DNA of 64,000 bases from an uncultured Aquimarina sp. Lineage in GTDB: Bacteria > Bacteroidota > Bacteroidia > Flavobacteriales > Flavobacteriaceae. The DNA lies in assembly GCA_947500505.1 (NCBI GenBank), contig CANMSL010000003.1, positions 124,001-188,000 on the forward strand, written 5' to 3'. A program made the translations under genes and the position numbers. The notes beneath the pieces were generated by a model. That model was not told the DNA's origin, did no database searches, and was given only the letters and a program-made list of their open reading frames with translations. Within the stretch, counting starts at the first letter, position 1; each line of letters opens with the position of its first letter. This document shows positions 1 to 8,687 of this stretch, one piece after another.

Positions 1-174
1 ACTTACAAAGTTAATTTCAGACATAAACTTGGTAACAACCCGCTTGTTTTCTAACTGAATTACACCATACAAAGCAGCTTCTTCATCGATCCATTCTAAT
101 AGTCTGCCTCCAAATAAGGTTTCATTAGAGTTTAGATCTCCCGGTTTTACAATCTTTCTGGTATGGTATCTCAT
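1..174 (-). CDS. acyl-CoA thioesterase, hotdog fold (5' part only)
   Basis: The first 58 codons are visible and the rest lies beyond the left edge. The protein starts MRYHTRK and has the hotdog-thioesterase pattern NETLFGGRLLEWIDEEA, in which the helix carrying the catalytic acidic residue follows an N-x-x-G-x-LFGG-like segment. Members hydrolyse acyl-CoA to free fatty acid and CoA in the cytoplasm. The start is the only ATG in frame before upstream noncoding sequence. The divergence from other hotdog enzymes cannot be judged from so little, so substrate length is not predicted. Confidence 0.75.
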   Translation of the reverse strand, partial: MRYHTRKIVKPGDLNSNETLFGGRLLEWIDEEAALYGVIQLENKRVVTKFMSEINFVS

Positions 175-257
175 GTTCCTTTATCTTTCTTACAAAGTTA
201 CAGAAATAAGCCTCTCCAAAATGTGATATATTTGGATTTCAGGAAAAAATATGTTTT

Positions 258-1718
258 TTATTGAACAACTAATTCCTGACAAAATTGAGTGCCATTCGGA
301 CAATCAGGAGTTTCTGCAGTAATACAAATCTCATAAGTTCCTGGCTCAAACTGAAAAAATAACATATTGTCAGCTCCTGAGCCTCCATCTTGTTCAATAA
401 AGTCTCCGTTAATGAACCATTCATACGTTATTGTATCGATGTCAGGAAATTCTGCTATGAAATTATAACTAGGCGTATCTCCCTCTTGCTCTACCATAAA
501 AAACAACTCCGGACAAATAGGCTCTACGGCAATTTCTCTACAGAATTCTACTCCGTCAGGACAAGAAGGTGTTATCGTTTTGATACAGACCGTATGAACT
601 CCCGGAGACAAATCAGAAAAAAGTGTATTATCTCCATTGGCACCTCCATCTTCCTCTATCAATTGATTATCTATGAACCATTGATAAGTTAGTTCATCAA
701 TTCCCATAAAATTAGAAAAGAAAGTATAACCTAGTGTTCCCGGTTCTTGTTCGAATTCGAAAAACAACTCCGGACAGAAGGCAGGCACCTCTATTCTTTT
801 ACAAAACTCTATTCCCTCCGGACAAGTATCCGTTTCGGTTTTGATACAAACTTCATATACTCCCGGAGTATCAAAATCTCGTAATAGTAAATTATCTCCC
901 TGATTATTCGGTCCGTCATCTTCTACAAACTCTCCATTAATGAACCAGCTGTAAGATCCTATGACCTCGAGATCCGGAAAGCTTGCCTCAAATCTATATC
1001 CTAAATTAAATCGATCTATTAACTCAAAAGTAAAGTTAAGTTGTGGACAACGACGCTCACAAGATTCTATAATTCTGAAAAAACTGAAATATGTATCTAT
1101 TGCTGTACTTTCAATATCAGGTGCAACCAAAACATTGACAGGAAACTTAAAATCCGGCTGATATAAAGCTCCCTGATTTTGATAAAAAATCTGAAATTCT
1201 TCATCTGAAGTTATCATTGTTTCGTTTCCGTTTGTATTAAATAAGGTTACCGGATAATCAAACTTAAAACATTGATTAAAAAATTGATCAAACTCATCTC
1301 TTACAGTGTCGAACTCACATTCTCTCAAAATATTTAATAAAGCAGTTTCATTAGCAATTGAAACTTCAGCATCTGTATCTCTAAAAATAATCTGAACTGG
1401 AAATTGTAATCCTGTAATATTAAAATTTACTCCTTGACTGGAGATTACATCCACCAATCCATCGTAACTTTCGACCCTAATAGTTGAGTCTGTATTATAT
1501 CCCATAGTTATTGGATATACAAACCTAAAACACTGTTCGTTTTCTAAAGGAAAATTTACATCTGAATCAAAATTATTAAGAATTGTAGCTACTGCGGCAC
1601 TTGATACTACATCATTTGTATTCTCTTCAGGAAAAAAAGAATCGTCATTTACACAGCTATTCAGAAGTACTAAAAATAGCGTGGCTGATAATTGTATGTA
1701 TGTCTTGAAGTTTTTCAA
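258..1718 (-). CDS. surface lipoprotein with three PKD-like repeats
   Basis: 486 residues. The N-terminus is an SPII signal with a lipobox ending LLNSC at about residue 22, so the protein is lipid-anchored in the envelope. Residues ~45-215 hold two copies of a domain starting CFRFVYPITM / CFKFDYPVTL that I do not recognise by name but that recurs in flavobacterial secreted proteins. Residues ~225-486 hold three ~85-residue PKD-like repeats, each beginning CP(E/Q)L and ending in a C-x-x-G/E-x-x-F-C knot-like pattern. Such repeats are Ig-like beta sandwiches used for ligand or polymer binding. It is the paralogue of the next gene and is divergent from the sigma/TonB set, which suggests a surface partner of that receptor (inference). 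Specific function unknown. Confidence 0.7.
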   Translation of the reverse strand: MKNFKTYIQLSATLFLVLLNSCVNDDSFFPEENTNDVVSSAAVATILNNFDSDVNFPLENEQCFRFVYPITMGYNTDSTIRVESYDGLVDVISSQGVNFNITGLQFPVQIIFRDTDAEVSIANETALLNILRECEFDTVRDEFDQFFNQCFKFDYPVTLFNTNGNETMITSDEEFQIFYQNQGALYQPDFKFPVNVLVAPDIESTAIDTYFSFFRIIESCERRCPQLNFTFELIDRFNLGYRFEASFPDLEVIGSYSWFINGEFVEDDGPNNQGDNLLLRDFDTPGVYEVCIKTETDTCPEGIEFCKRIEVPAFCPELFFEFEQEPGTLGYTFFSNFMGIDELTYQWFIDNQLIEEDGGANGDNTLFSDLSPGVHTVCIKTITPSCPDGVEFCREIAVEPICPELFFMVEQEGDTPSYNFIAEFPDIDTITYEWFINGDFIEQDGGSGADNMLFFQFEPGTYEICITAETPDCPNGTQFCQELVVQ

Positions 1719-1836
1719 AATAACCTGTCCTTATATAAGTAAAACGTCTGTAAATCAGTCTACCCTACCCCTATTCTAATTAATTTTATGGTCTGTTTAA
1801 AGTCACAATCTAACACATCTTATTCTTATAAACAAA

Positions 1837-1870
1837 ATTCCCTGGAAGAATGGCATTACTTCCAGGGAAT
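1837..1870 (-). terminator. intrinsic terminator of the six-repeat lipoprotein gene
   Basis: A perfect 12-bp stem, ATTCCCTGGAAG with CTTCCAGGGAAT, encloses a 10-nt loop. Read on the minus strand it is followed by TTTTGTTT. It lies 32 bp past the stop of the 565-residue lipoprotein gene. Confidence 0.8.
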
Positions 1871-1901
1871 CAACCTAATTAATCTAACCAACTAAACTTG
1901 T

Positions 1902-3599
1902 TTATTCGATTACTAATGTTTTGCAAAACATAGTTCCGTTTGGACACTCCGGTGTTTCTGTTATGATACAGATTTCATATGTACCCGTTCCAAATTGATA
2001 GTACAAATAATTATCTCTACCACTATCATTTACCATCTCAGAATCGACAACCTCCCCGTTAATGGTCCACTCATAAGAGACAGTATTCATTCCTTCAAAT
2101 TCTGCCCAAAAATTATATCCTGGAGTATCTCCTTCTTGCTCAATTTGGAAATACAGATTTGGACAATTTGATCCTGGCTCATCAATTTCGATGACCTTAC
2201 AGAAAGTTACCCCTTGTGGACAATCTGGTGTTTCTACAGAAAGACATACCTCATATCTACCTGGATTGAACTGGAAGTAGAAAGGATTATTATGCCCTGA
2301 ACTTGTTCCTACGTAATCTCCGTTTATGGACCATTCTAAGGTTACATTATCGATACCTTCAAAAGCATTTGGATAAAAATAATATGCTAGATTATCACCA
2401 TCTTGCTCTGCCTCAAAGAATAGCTCCGGACAAACTGTATTAGAATCAATTTCTATAACCTTACAATATGAAGTTCCCTGCGGGCATTCTGGAGTTTCTG
2501 TTACCAAACACACTTCATATCTACCTGGTTCAAATTGGTAATAGAACCTATTATTATCTCCGTTATTAGAATCTGCTACAAATTCTCCATTAATATACCA
2601 ACCTAACCATTCGAATTGATCTGCTCCTTCAAATTCTACCTGAAAGTAATATGCAGGGTTATCACCATCTTGTTCTGCGATAAAAAACAGATCCGGGCAA
2701 GCATCCTCTCCTACTCTGATCTCTTTGCAATAGATAGCGCCATCAGGACAGTTTTCTGTAAATACCTTAAGACAAACTTCATAAATTCCAGGTTCGAATT
2801 GATATGTCAGTACTCTTGCTCCTCCTTGTTGATCTGTAGGGTTTTCTATTCGATCACCATTAATATACCAATATATTTCTGTTACCGGATCGATATCTTG
2901 AATCTGAGCTTCGAACACATAAGTACCTACGGTTCCAGGTTCCATTTCTTTTTCAAAAGAAACCTCAGGACATCTTTCTGCTACTTCTTCTACTTCAATT
3001 ACTTTACAATATGAAGCTCCATTTGGGCATTCACCACTTTCTGATTTAATACATACTTCATATCTTCCTGGCTCTGTAAACTCCCAGAATAAGTAGTTAT
3101 CATCATTTTGATTATCATTTTCTACTACTTCCCCATTAATAAACCACTCATAACGAGTTTCTTCAATCCCAGGGAAATCTGCTATAAACTTATATTTATT
3201 TGGTCTCTCATACTGTCTTGCTTCAAAGAATAGGTCTGGGCAAGGATCGGTTTCATCTCTCTCTACATCAATTTCTTGACACACTTCTAATGGACAGGTA
3301 TCACTAGCTACTTTTACACAAATCGTATGTAGACCTTCTTCAAATTGATAATCAAAAATCTGACCTGCAATATCATTAAGGTTTCCTGTGTCCACTTCTT
3401 CTCCATCAATAGACCAAGTAAATCGTACATCTTCTATCCCATCTAATTGAGCCACAAAACGATATACAGCACTACCTGGTACATTGTCTATATTAATGGT
3501 AACATCCGGACAAGTTTCAAACTCTTCGTTTTCTTCGCAAGAAGTAAATCCTACTAAAAGTGTAAAAATCATTACACACCAAATACTAAGTTTTTTCAT
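1902..3599 (-). CDS. surface lipoprotein with six PKD-like repeats
   Basis: 565 residues with an SPII signal (lipobox GFTSC, Cys about residue 21). The rest is six tandem PKD-like domains of about 85-95 residues. Each begins C-P-(D/E/N)-(V/L) and contains a W-(S/Y/T)-I-(D/N)-G strand, a Y-x-F-x-x-G-x-Y/H-x-(I/V)-C strand, and a closing C-P-x-G-x-x-(F/Y)-C. The paired cysteines suggest disulfides outside the inner membrane. It is closely related in repeat sequence to the neighbouring 486-residue protein, so the two arose by duplication. Transcribed away from the ECF sigma gene, with 173 bp between their starts. Likely a surface binding or scaffolding protein; the ligand cannot be read from sequence. 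Confidence 0.72.
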   Translation of the reverse strand: MKKLSIWCVMIFTLLVGFTSCEENEEFETCPDVTINIDNVPGSAVYRFVAQLDGIEDVRFTWSIDGEEVDTGNLNDIAGQIFDYQFEEGLHTICVKVASDTCPLEVCQEIDVERDETDPCPDLFFEARQYERPNKYKFIADFPGIEETRYEWFINGEVVENDNQNDDNYLFWEFTEPGRYEVCIKSESGECPNGASYCKVIEVEEVAERCPEVSFEKEMEPGTVGTYVFEAQIQDIDPVTEIYWYINGDRIENPTDQQGGARVLTYQFEPGIYEVCLKVFTENCPDGAIYCKEIRVGEDACPDLFFIAEQDGDNPAYYFQVEFEGADQFEWLGWYINGEFVADSNNGDNNRFYYQFEPGRYEVCLVTETPECPQGTSYCKVIEIDSNTVCPELFFEAEQDGDNLAYYFYPNAFEGIDNVTLEWSINGDYVGTSSGHNNPFYFQFNPGRYEVCLSVETPDCPQGVTFCKVIEIDEPGSNCPNLYFQIEQEGDTPGYNFWAEFEGMNTVSYEWTINGEVVDSEMVNDSGRDNYLYYQFGTGTYEICIITETPECPNGTMFCKTLVIE

Positions 3600-3722
3600 C
3601 GTTATAATTTTTTAGGGGTTGTCAATAATTTATTTAAGAAGCGTTTTACCGGCTCCACAATAATGAAACGCAACTTTAAAAGAATACCCTACCCCCTTAA
3701 TCTCAAATTTTATTTTTTTGCT

Positions 3723-3753
3723 TTTGATCTCAACAAAAAAAAATCTAGATTTG
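3723..3753 (+). promoter_or_regulatory. Bacteroidota sigma-A-type promoter of the ECF sigma gene
   Basis: TTTG (3723-3726), exactly 19 nt spacer, then TAGATTTG (3746-3753), matching the Bacteroidota housekeeping consensus TTTG-N19-TAnnTTTG in every fixed position. The start codon of the sigma gene is 19 bp downstream of the -7 box. Confidence 0.75.
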
Positions 3754-3772
3754 ATGACATAATCAACCCCAA

Positions 3773-4294
3773 ATGCCTGATAGTAAAAACGCTACTTGTA
3801 ACGAACATGCCTTTGATCAATTTTTCAGAAGTCACGCTAAACTTCTGAGAAGTTACCTGTATTATAAATTCGGAAATCTTGATCAGGCAGAGGATATTGT
3901 GCAGGATTCTTTTATTAAACTATGGAATAATTGCGCAAAAGTTCCTTTGAATAAAGCAAAGAGTTATGTTTATACCGTTGCCACTAATCTCGGAATTAGC
4001 ATAGCGCGTCATCAACAAGTAAAGTTTAAACATCAGAATTATATTACACAGCGTAGAAACGATGCAACTAACGAATCTCCGGAATTCATAATGCTTGAAA
4101 AAGAATATATGGAGAAGTTAAAAAATGCGATTGCCGATCTACCAGATAGACAGCGAGAAGTATTTTTGTTAAGTAGAATAGATAAAAAAACATATAAAGA
4201 AATTGCAGAGTTATCTAATGTATCCGTAAAAGCTATAGAAAAATTAATGCATAAAGCTTTACTAACATTAAGAAAGAATATTGGAAATGTTTAA
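3773..4294 (+). CDS. RNA polymerase ECF sigma-70 factor, FecI-like
   Basis: 173 residues, the usual size of an ECF sigma factor. Region 2 is at residues ~10-75 (DQAEDIVQDSFIKLW, the core-binding and -10 recognition helix). Region 4 is at ~110-165 (LPDRQREVFLLSRIDKKTYKEI followed by a helix-turn-helix ending KLMHKALLTLR). It should direct RNA polymerase to a small regulon when released by the FecR-type anti-sigma encoded downstream. The two genes are normally adjacent, but here 582 bp with a broken gene separate them. It has its own strong housekeeping promoter. Substrate signal unknown. Confidence 0.92.
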   Translation: MPDSKNATCNEHAFDQFFRSHAKLLRSYLYYKFGNLDQAEDIVQDSFIKLWNNCAKVPLNKAKSYVYTVATNLGISIARHQQVKFKHQNYITQRRNDATNESPEFIMLEKEYMEKLKNAIADLPDRQREVFLLSRIDKKTYKEIAELSNVSVKAIEKLMHKALLTLRKNIGNV

Positions 4295-4358
4295 AATGGT
4301 TAATGGTCAATGGTTAGACGATGGACGATGGATAATAGTAAAATAGTAGATTAATTAT

Positions 4359-4709
4359 ATGGCCTTTAAATTTGAAAAATTAAAAGTATGGCAAAAATCG
4401 TTGGATCTCTTAGAAGATGTACACGTGCTAACTCTTAAATTTCCAAAAGATGAACTATATATTAACAAGTCAAATTAAAAAAGCATCCGATTCCATAGCC
4501 TTAAATATTGCTGAAGGTTCAACAGACAAACAAATAAAGAATTTAACCCATTCCTTGGGATAGCTTTACGTTCAGGAATTGAAGTCGTTAGTTGTCTATT
4601 TATTGCAAAAAGACGTAATTTAATCGATCAAATGGAGTTTAATAGTTTTTATGAAAAACTTACTGAGGTTATTAAAATGATTCAAGCATTAAGGAACACA
4701 TTGAAATAA
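4359..4709 (+). pseudogene. frameshifted four-helix-bundle protein (S23/IVP family) gene
   Basis: Translation starts MAFKFEKLKVWQKSLDLLE, typical of the small four-helix-bundle (23S rRNA intervening-sequence) family, but stops after 40 codons. Homologous coding continues in another frame (LTSQIKKASDSIALNIAEGS), then shifts again (NKEFNPFLGIALRSGIEVV ... MIQALRNTLK, stop at 4707-4709). Two indels, near 4455 and near 4535, are therefore needed to restore an intact ~117-residue protein. Inverted TGGTCAAT (4304-4311) and ATTGACCA (4736-4743) flank it, suggesting an inserted cassette. Function of the family is uncertain. Confidence 0.8.
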
Positions 4710-4876
4710 TTCTTTTCACATTACAGTGAAAAGCTATTGACCATAAACAATTGACTATTGACTTATTTAGCAAATAATAGTTAGTAATTAGTAGAATTTA
4801 TACAATAATTAAAAAAATGAAATAAAAGGGTAGGGTTTTTAAATAATAAAACGTTTCTATAGTATACACGTGAGTT

Positions 4877-5791
4877 ATGTTTGAAGATAAAAAAGATGAT
4901 ATATTCTTATCCAGATGGATAAATGGAGAACTTTCTCCAGAGGAACTTCATGAGTTTCAATCGCATCCGGAATACGAATATTATATGAAGATTATGGCTG
5001 GTGCAGATGCTTTGGATCTAAAAGCGTATGATATAGACACCGCTTTAAACACTATAAAATCAAAAAGAAACACTTCTTCTCAGAAAAATACAAAACCTGT
5101 TATTAAACTGTTGCCTTATTTCGCAGCAGCAGCTTCGATTGTAATAGTATTTGGATTATTCTTGTTCAATTCTAATGATTCATTCACAACTTCCTTTGGA
5201 GAACAATTAGCTGTTACGCTTCCTGATGGTTCCGAAATGATACTAAATGCCAGGTCAGAAGCAAGTTTCGATAAAAATAATTGGGATACCAACAGAACCG
5301 TTTCTTTAGATGGCGAAGCATATTTTAAGGTAAAAAAAGGAAGCACCTTTACCGTTACTACAACAAACGGCGAGGTTGCTGTATTAGGTACTGAATTTAA
5401 CGTACAATCTCAATCTTCCTTTTTTGAAGCGGTTTGTTACGAAGGCAAGGTAAGTGTGAACAGTAAGCAGGACAACATCATTCTTACTGCTGGAAAAGGA
5501 TATAGAAAAATTGCTCGCCATTCTTCTGAGAATTTGACATTTGAGGCACAAGCACCTTCCTGGATAACTAACACCAGCTCGTTTAGAAGTGTTCCGTTGC
5601 GCTATGTTTTTAAGGAGTTAGAAGATCAATATAATATAACTATAAATACAAAAAGTATTGACACCGGTATAATTTATACCGGAACTTTTCCTAATAACAA
5701 CATAGACGTTGCTCTTAAAACAGTTTTTAGTACCTTAGGTTTGCAATACCAACTATTACAAGATGGCAAGACCGTGGTAGTAGAAAATTAA
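4877..5791 (+). CDS. FecR-family anti-sigma factor
   Basis: 304 residues. Residues 1-75 are the cytoplasmic sigma-binding part (short acidic helices, FLSRWINGELSPEE). One transmembrane helix at ~80-102 (LLPYFAAAASIVIVFGLFLF) is followed by the periplasmic FecR domain (~108-200, with LPDGSEMILNARSEASFD and a G-E-A-YF-x-V motif) and a C-terminal DUF4974-type domain (~235-304) similar to an STN domain. It should hold the ECF sigma factor at the inner membrane and receive the signal from the TonB receptor whose gene starts 4 bp downstream. Start at the only suitable ATG. Confidence 0.92.
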   Translation: MFEDKKDDIFLSRWINGELSPEELHEFQSHPEYEYYMKIMAGADALDLKAYDIDTALNTIKSKRNTSSQKNTKPVIKLLPYFAAAASIVIVFGLFLFNSNDSFTTSFGEQLAVTLPDGSEMILNARSEASFDKNNWDTNRTVSLDGEAYFKVKKGSTFTVTTTNGEVAVLGTEFNVQSQSSFFEAVCYEGKVSVNSKQDNIILTAGKGYRKIARHSSENLTFEAQAPSWITNTSSFRSVPLRYVFKELEDQYNITINTKSIDTGIIYTGTFPNNNIDVALKTVFSTLGLQYQLLQDGKTVVVEN

Positions 5792-5795
5792 GAGA

Positions 5796-8345
5796 ATGAC
5801 AAGACTTTTATGTGTATGTATACTCTTCTGGAATGTGATTGTTTTTTCACAAGAAAAAACAAAAGTTATTAATGCCAATAATATACCTTTAGCTCAAATA
5901 ATTCCTTCCTTAGAAAAACAATACAACGTAAAATTCTCATATATTGATGCAACGATTACAAATAAACTGGTTTCTATACAAACATATGCTGCAACCAGCC
6001 TGAAAGAAGTAATTGAAAACCTGGAGAAGCAATCACAATTAAAATTTGAAATTACAGGAGCAAATTTCATTACTATTAGAAAATATTCGAAAAAAGACAA
6101 CGTTACGATCTGTGGATATATCTTTAACGAAGACTCGGAACCATTAGATAAAATCAGCGTATTTCTTAAAGCCTCCAGGACTAATATTTCGACTGACGAA
6201 AACGGATATTTTGAGAGTAAAGAAGTTCCTTTTAATTCCGCAATTTTAATTAGCGCTCCCGGATTTCGTCAGAAAGTATTGAATTCCTCTCAATTTATAG
6301 GTAACAACTGTATTAAAATCTACCTGATTCATACTATCGAAACTCTTGATGAAGTTGTAATCCAGGAATACCTTACCAAAGGAATTACACAAAATAAGAA
6401 AATAGTAACTATTGATTTAGAAGAAATTGAAATACTACCAGGTCTTACAGAACCAGATATATTGCACAGTATACAATTAACTCCGGGCGTGAATAGTCCA
6501 TTCGAAACAGCATCAGGATTATATGTTCGCGGTAGTACCCCTAACCAAAACTTGATCCTTTGGAATGGCATCAAGACCTATCATCAAGGGCACTTTTTTG
6601 GAATGCTATCCGCATTTAATCCATACGTAGTAAAAGAAGTAGATTTTTCAAAAAGTGGAGTAAGTGCAAAATACGGAGATAGAATCTCCGGGGTAATTGA
6701 TATTAAAACTGAAGATGAAGTGGCTAAGCGATTTACCGGAGGAGCAGGTTTTAACATGATCAATGCAGATGCCGTCGTTCATACCCCAATCATAAAAGAT
6801 AAAGTATCACTACAAGTTTCAGGAAGGCGATCCTACACAGATATTTTAGAAACATTTACGTATAAACAGTTTGCGGATCGTGTTTTTCAGAACACTACCA
6901 TTGCAGAAACCAATCCACTTAATGAAGCCAAAAATGATTTTTTCTATGCCGATTATAATGCCAATCTTATCGCTCAGGTATCTGATTCTGATAAAATTGA
7001 AGCCAATGCATTATATAGTAAAAATGATCTTGATTTTAAGAGGAGCGATAATTTAACCTCTTTTAATGATAATTTAGTTACCGAAAATGAAGGATATAAT
7101 ATAAGTTGGAAACATATTTGGAATAATAAATTAAACGTTCAAACCAGCGGATATTATACCAGATATCTATTAAATTATCAGTTCATCACGGGAGATTCAG
7201 CAACCACTACCGAAATTGAAAGCAAGAAAAATAGCGTAAAAGATTTTGGAGCAGCTTTTGACATCAACTATTCCCTGTCAGATAATCAAAAAATTCTGAG
7301 CGGATATCAGTTCTCTAATAATAGGATCAGGTATGCCTTTGTTACCACTACTCCATCATATCAATTAATCCTGGATCAGGATGATCGCTTTCTAAATACT
7401 CACTCTATTTATGGTGAATATAAATATGAAATACCTAGAAACTTTTATCTTTCTGCAGGGCTACGTTTCAACCATTACTCTGAGTTAAAAAAATCATTTG
7501 TCGAACCACGAGTCTTTATACAAAAAAACATTTCAAAATATTGGAAAATACACGCTACCGGAGAATACCGAAGCCAGGCAGTAAGTCAGATTAGAGAATC
7601 CGTAGTTAGTGACTTATCTCTGGAAAATCAGGTATGGACACTTGCCAATAAAGAACAATTTCCTATAATCACAAGTTATCAGTTCACTTTAGGTAGTAGT
7701 TTTAATAAAAATAAATGGTATTTCGATCTGGATACCTATTATAAACAGATTGAAGATATAACCTCTCTGACTGCTGGTTTTATAAATCCTATTGACAACA
7801 CCTATCATAATGGTGAAAGCAGGATTTATGGAGTTGACTTTTTCCTCAAGAAACATTTCAGAAACTATAAAAGCTGGATAAGTTATTCGTATATCAACAC
7901 AAAAAACAAATTCGAAGGTATTAATAATAATCAATCTTTTCCTGGTAATTGGAATATTGAACATACCGTAAAATGGTCTCATTTTTATACAATCAACAAT
8001 TTTCAGTTTTCTTTAGGTTGGCTTTGGCATACTGGCAAAGCGTTTACGAATGTTGCAGGAGTTGACGACAGTGGAGATCTGGTATTATTGGAATTTGGCG
8101 AAATTAATGGAAACAATCTTCCCGTGTATCACCGGCTTGATTTTTCTGCTATTTATGATTTTAAAGTAAGGTCTACTTCATCCGTTTCATATAGATTAGG
8201 GCTATCCGTATTAAATATTTATGATCGTGAAAACTTATTAAACCGTGAGTTCAGAACTACAAACTCTCTTGATAATCGTTTTATAAATTCGGATATCGTA
8301 GCATTAGGTATTACGCCTAATCTTAGTTTTAGGGTGTTTTGGTAA
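5796..8345 (+). CDS. TonB-dependent receptor with STN signalling domain (FecA-like)
   Basis: 849 residues. Signal peptide ~1-18 (ending VFSQ), STN secretin/TonB short N-terminal domain ~22-95, carboxypeptidase-regulatory-like beta sandwich ~100-185, plug ~205-310 (LHSIQLTPGVNSPFETASGLYVRGSTPNQNL, the classic plug motif with RG), then an outer-membrane barrel ending in aromatic Phe-Trp. No susD partner follows, unlike polysaccharide loci, so the substrate may be an iron complex, peptide or other small ligand. STN plus adjacent FecR and ECF sigma means ligand binding probably feeds back on transcription. The N-terminal beta-sandwich extension is a Bacteroidota trait. Confidence 0.9.
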   Translation: MTRLLCVCILFWNVIVFSQEKTKVINANNIPLAQIIPSLEKQYNVKFSYIDATITNKLVSIQTYAATSLKEVIENLEKQSQLKFEITGANFITIRKYSKKDNVTICGYIFNEDSEPLDKISVFLKASRTNISTDENGYFESKEVPFNSAILISAPGFRQKVLNSSQFIGNNCIKIYLIHTIETLDEVVIQEYLTKGITQNKKIVTIDLEEIEILPGLTEPDILHSIQLTPGVNSPFETASGLYVRGSTPNQNLILWNGIKTYHQGHFFGMLSAFNPYVVKEVDFSKSGVSAKYGDRISGVIDIKTEDEVAKRFTGGAGFNMINADAVVHTPIIKDKVSLQVSGRRSYTDILETFTYKQFADRVFQNTTIAETNPLNEAKNDFFYADYNANLIAQVSDSDKIEANALYSKNDLDFKRSDNLTSFNDNLVTENEGYNISWKHIWNNKLNVQTSGYYTRYLLNYQFITGDSATTTEIESKKNSVKDFGAAFDINYSLSDNQKILSGYQFSNNRIRYAFVTTTPSYQLILDQDDRFLNTHSIYGEYKYEIPRNFYLSAGLRFNHYSELKKSFVEPRVFIQKNISKYWKIHATGEYRSQAVSQIRESVVSDLSLENQVWTLANKEQFPIITSYQFTLGSSFNKNKWYFDLDTYYKQIEDITSLTAGFINPIDNTYHNGESRIYGVDFFLKKHFRNYKSWISYSYINTKNKFEGINNNQSFPGNWNIEHTVKWSHFYTINNFQFSLGWLWHTGKAFTNVAGVDDSGDLVLLEFGEINGNNLPVYHRLDFSAIYDFKVRSTSSVSYRLGLSVLNIYDRENLLNREFRTTNSLDNRFINSDIVALGITPNLSFRVFW

Positions 8346-8687
8346 TATTTAAAGATATTTCAAATTCCATCGATACTTTATTTAGAGAATAATAATAAAA
8401 TTCGATATCCAAAAAAAGTAGACTAGGTAAAATAATTTCGATTAATATTTACTTAAACGAATAAAAACACCTTTAATCTAAAAAAGGAATTATCCCTATT
8501 TTATACTACACAAAAAAAGTATTATTGCACCCGATTTGTAAAAATTCCGATAATCAAAGACTTATTCATCACATTAATTTTTACTTTTTTTTTTTCGTAG
8601 AAAGAAAAAAAACAAACTTAGATGGTAACAAATACGGATTTCAAGACACTTAAAATAAACCATAATTATTTTTTTAATTAAAAACTT
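8346..8687. other. AT-rich intergenic spacer
   Basis: 342 bp between the receptor and the Sel1-repeat gene, with several homopolymer A/T runs (for example poly-T near 8585-8595). I see no gene, no convincing hairpin terminator and no complete promoter consensus. Confidence 0.5.

Noticed and set aside
5796..8345. SusC of a polysaccharide utilisation locus
   Set aside because: The receptor has an STN domain and FecR/sigma neighbours, but no SusD or glycoside hydrolase lies nearby.
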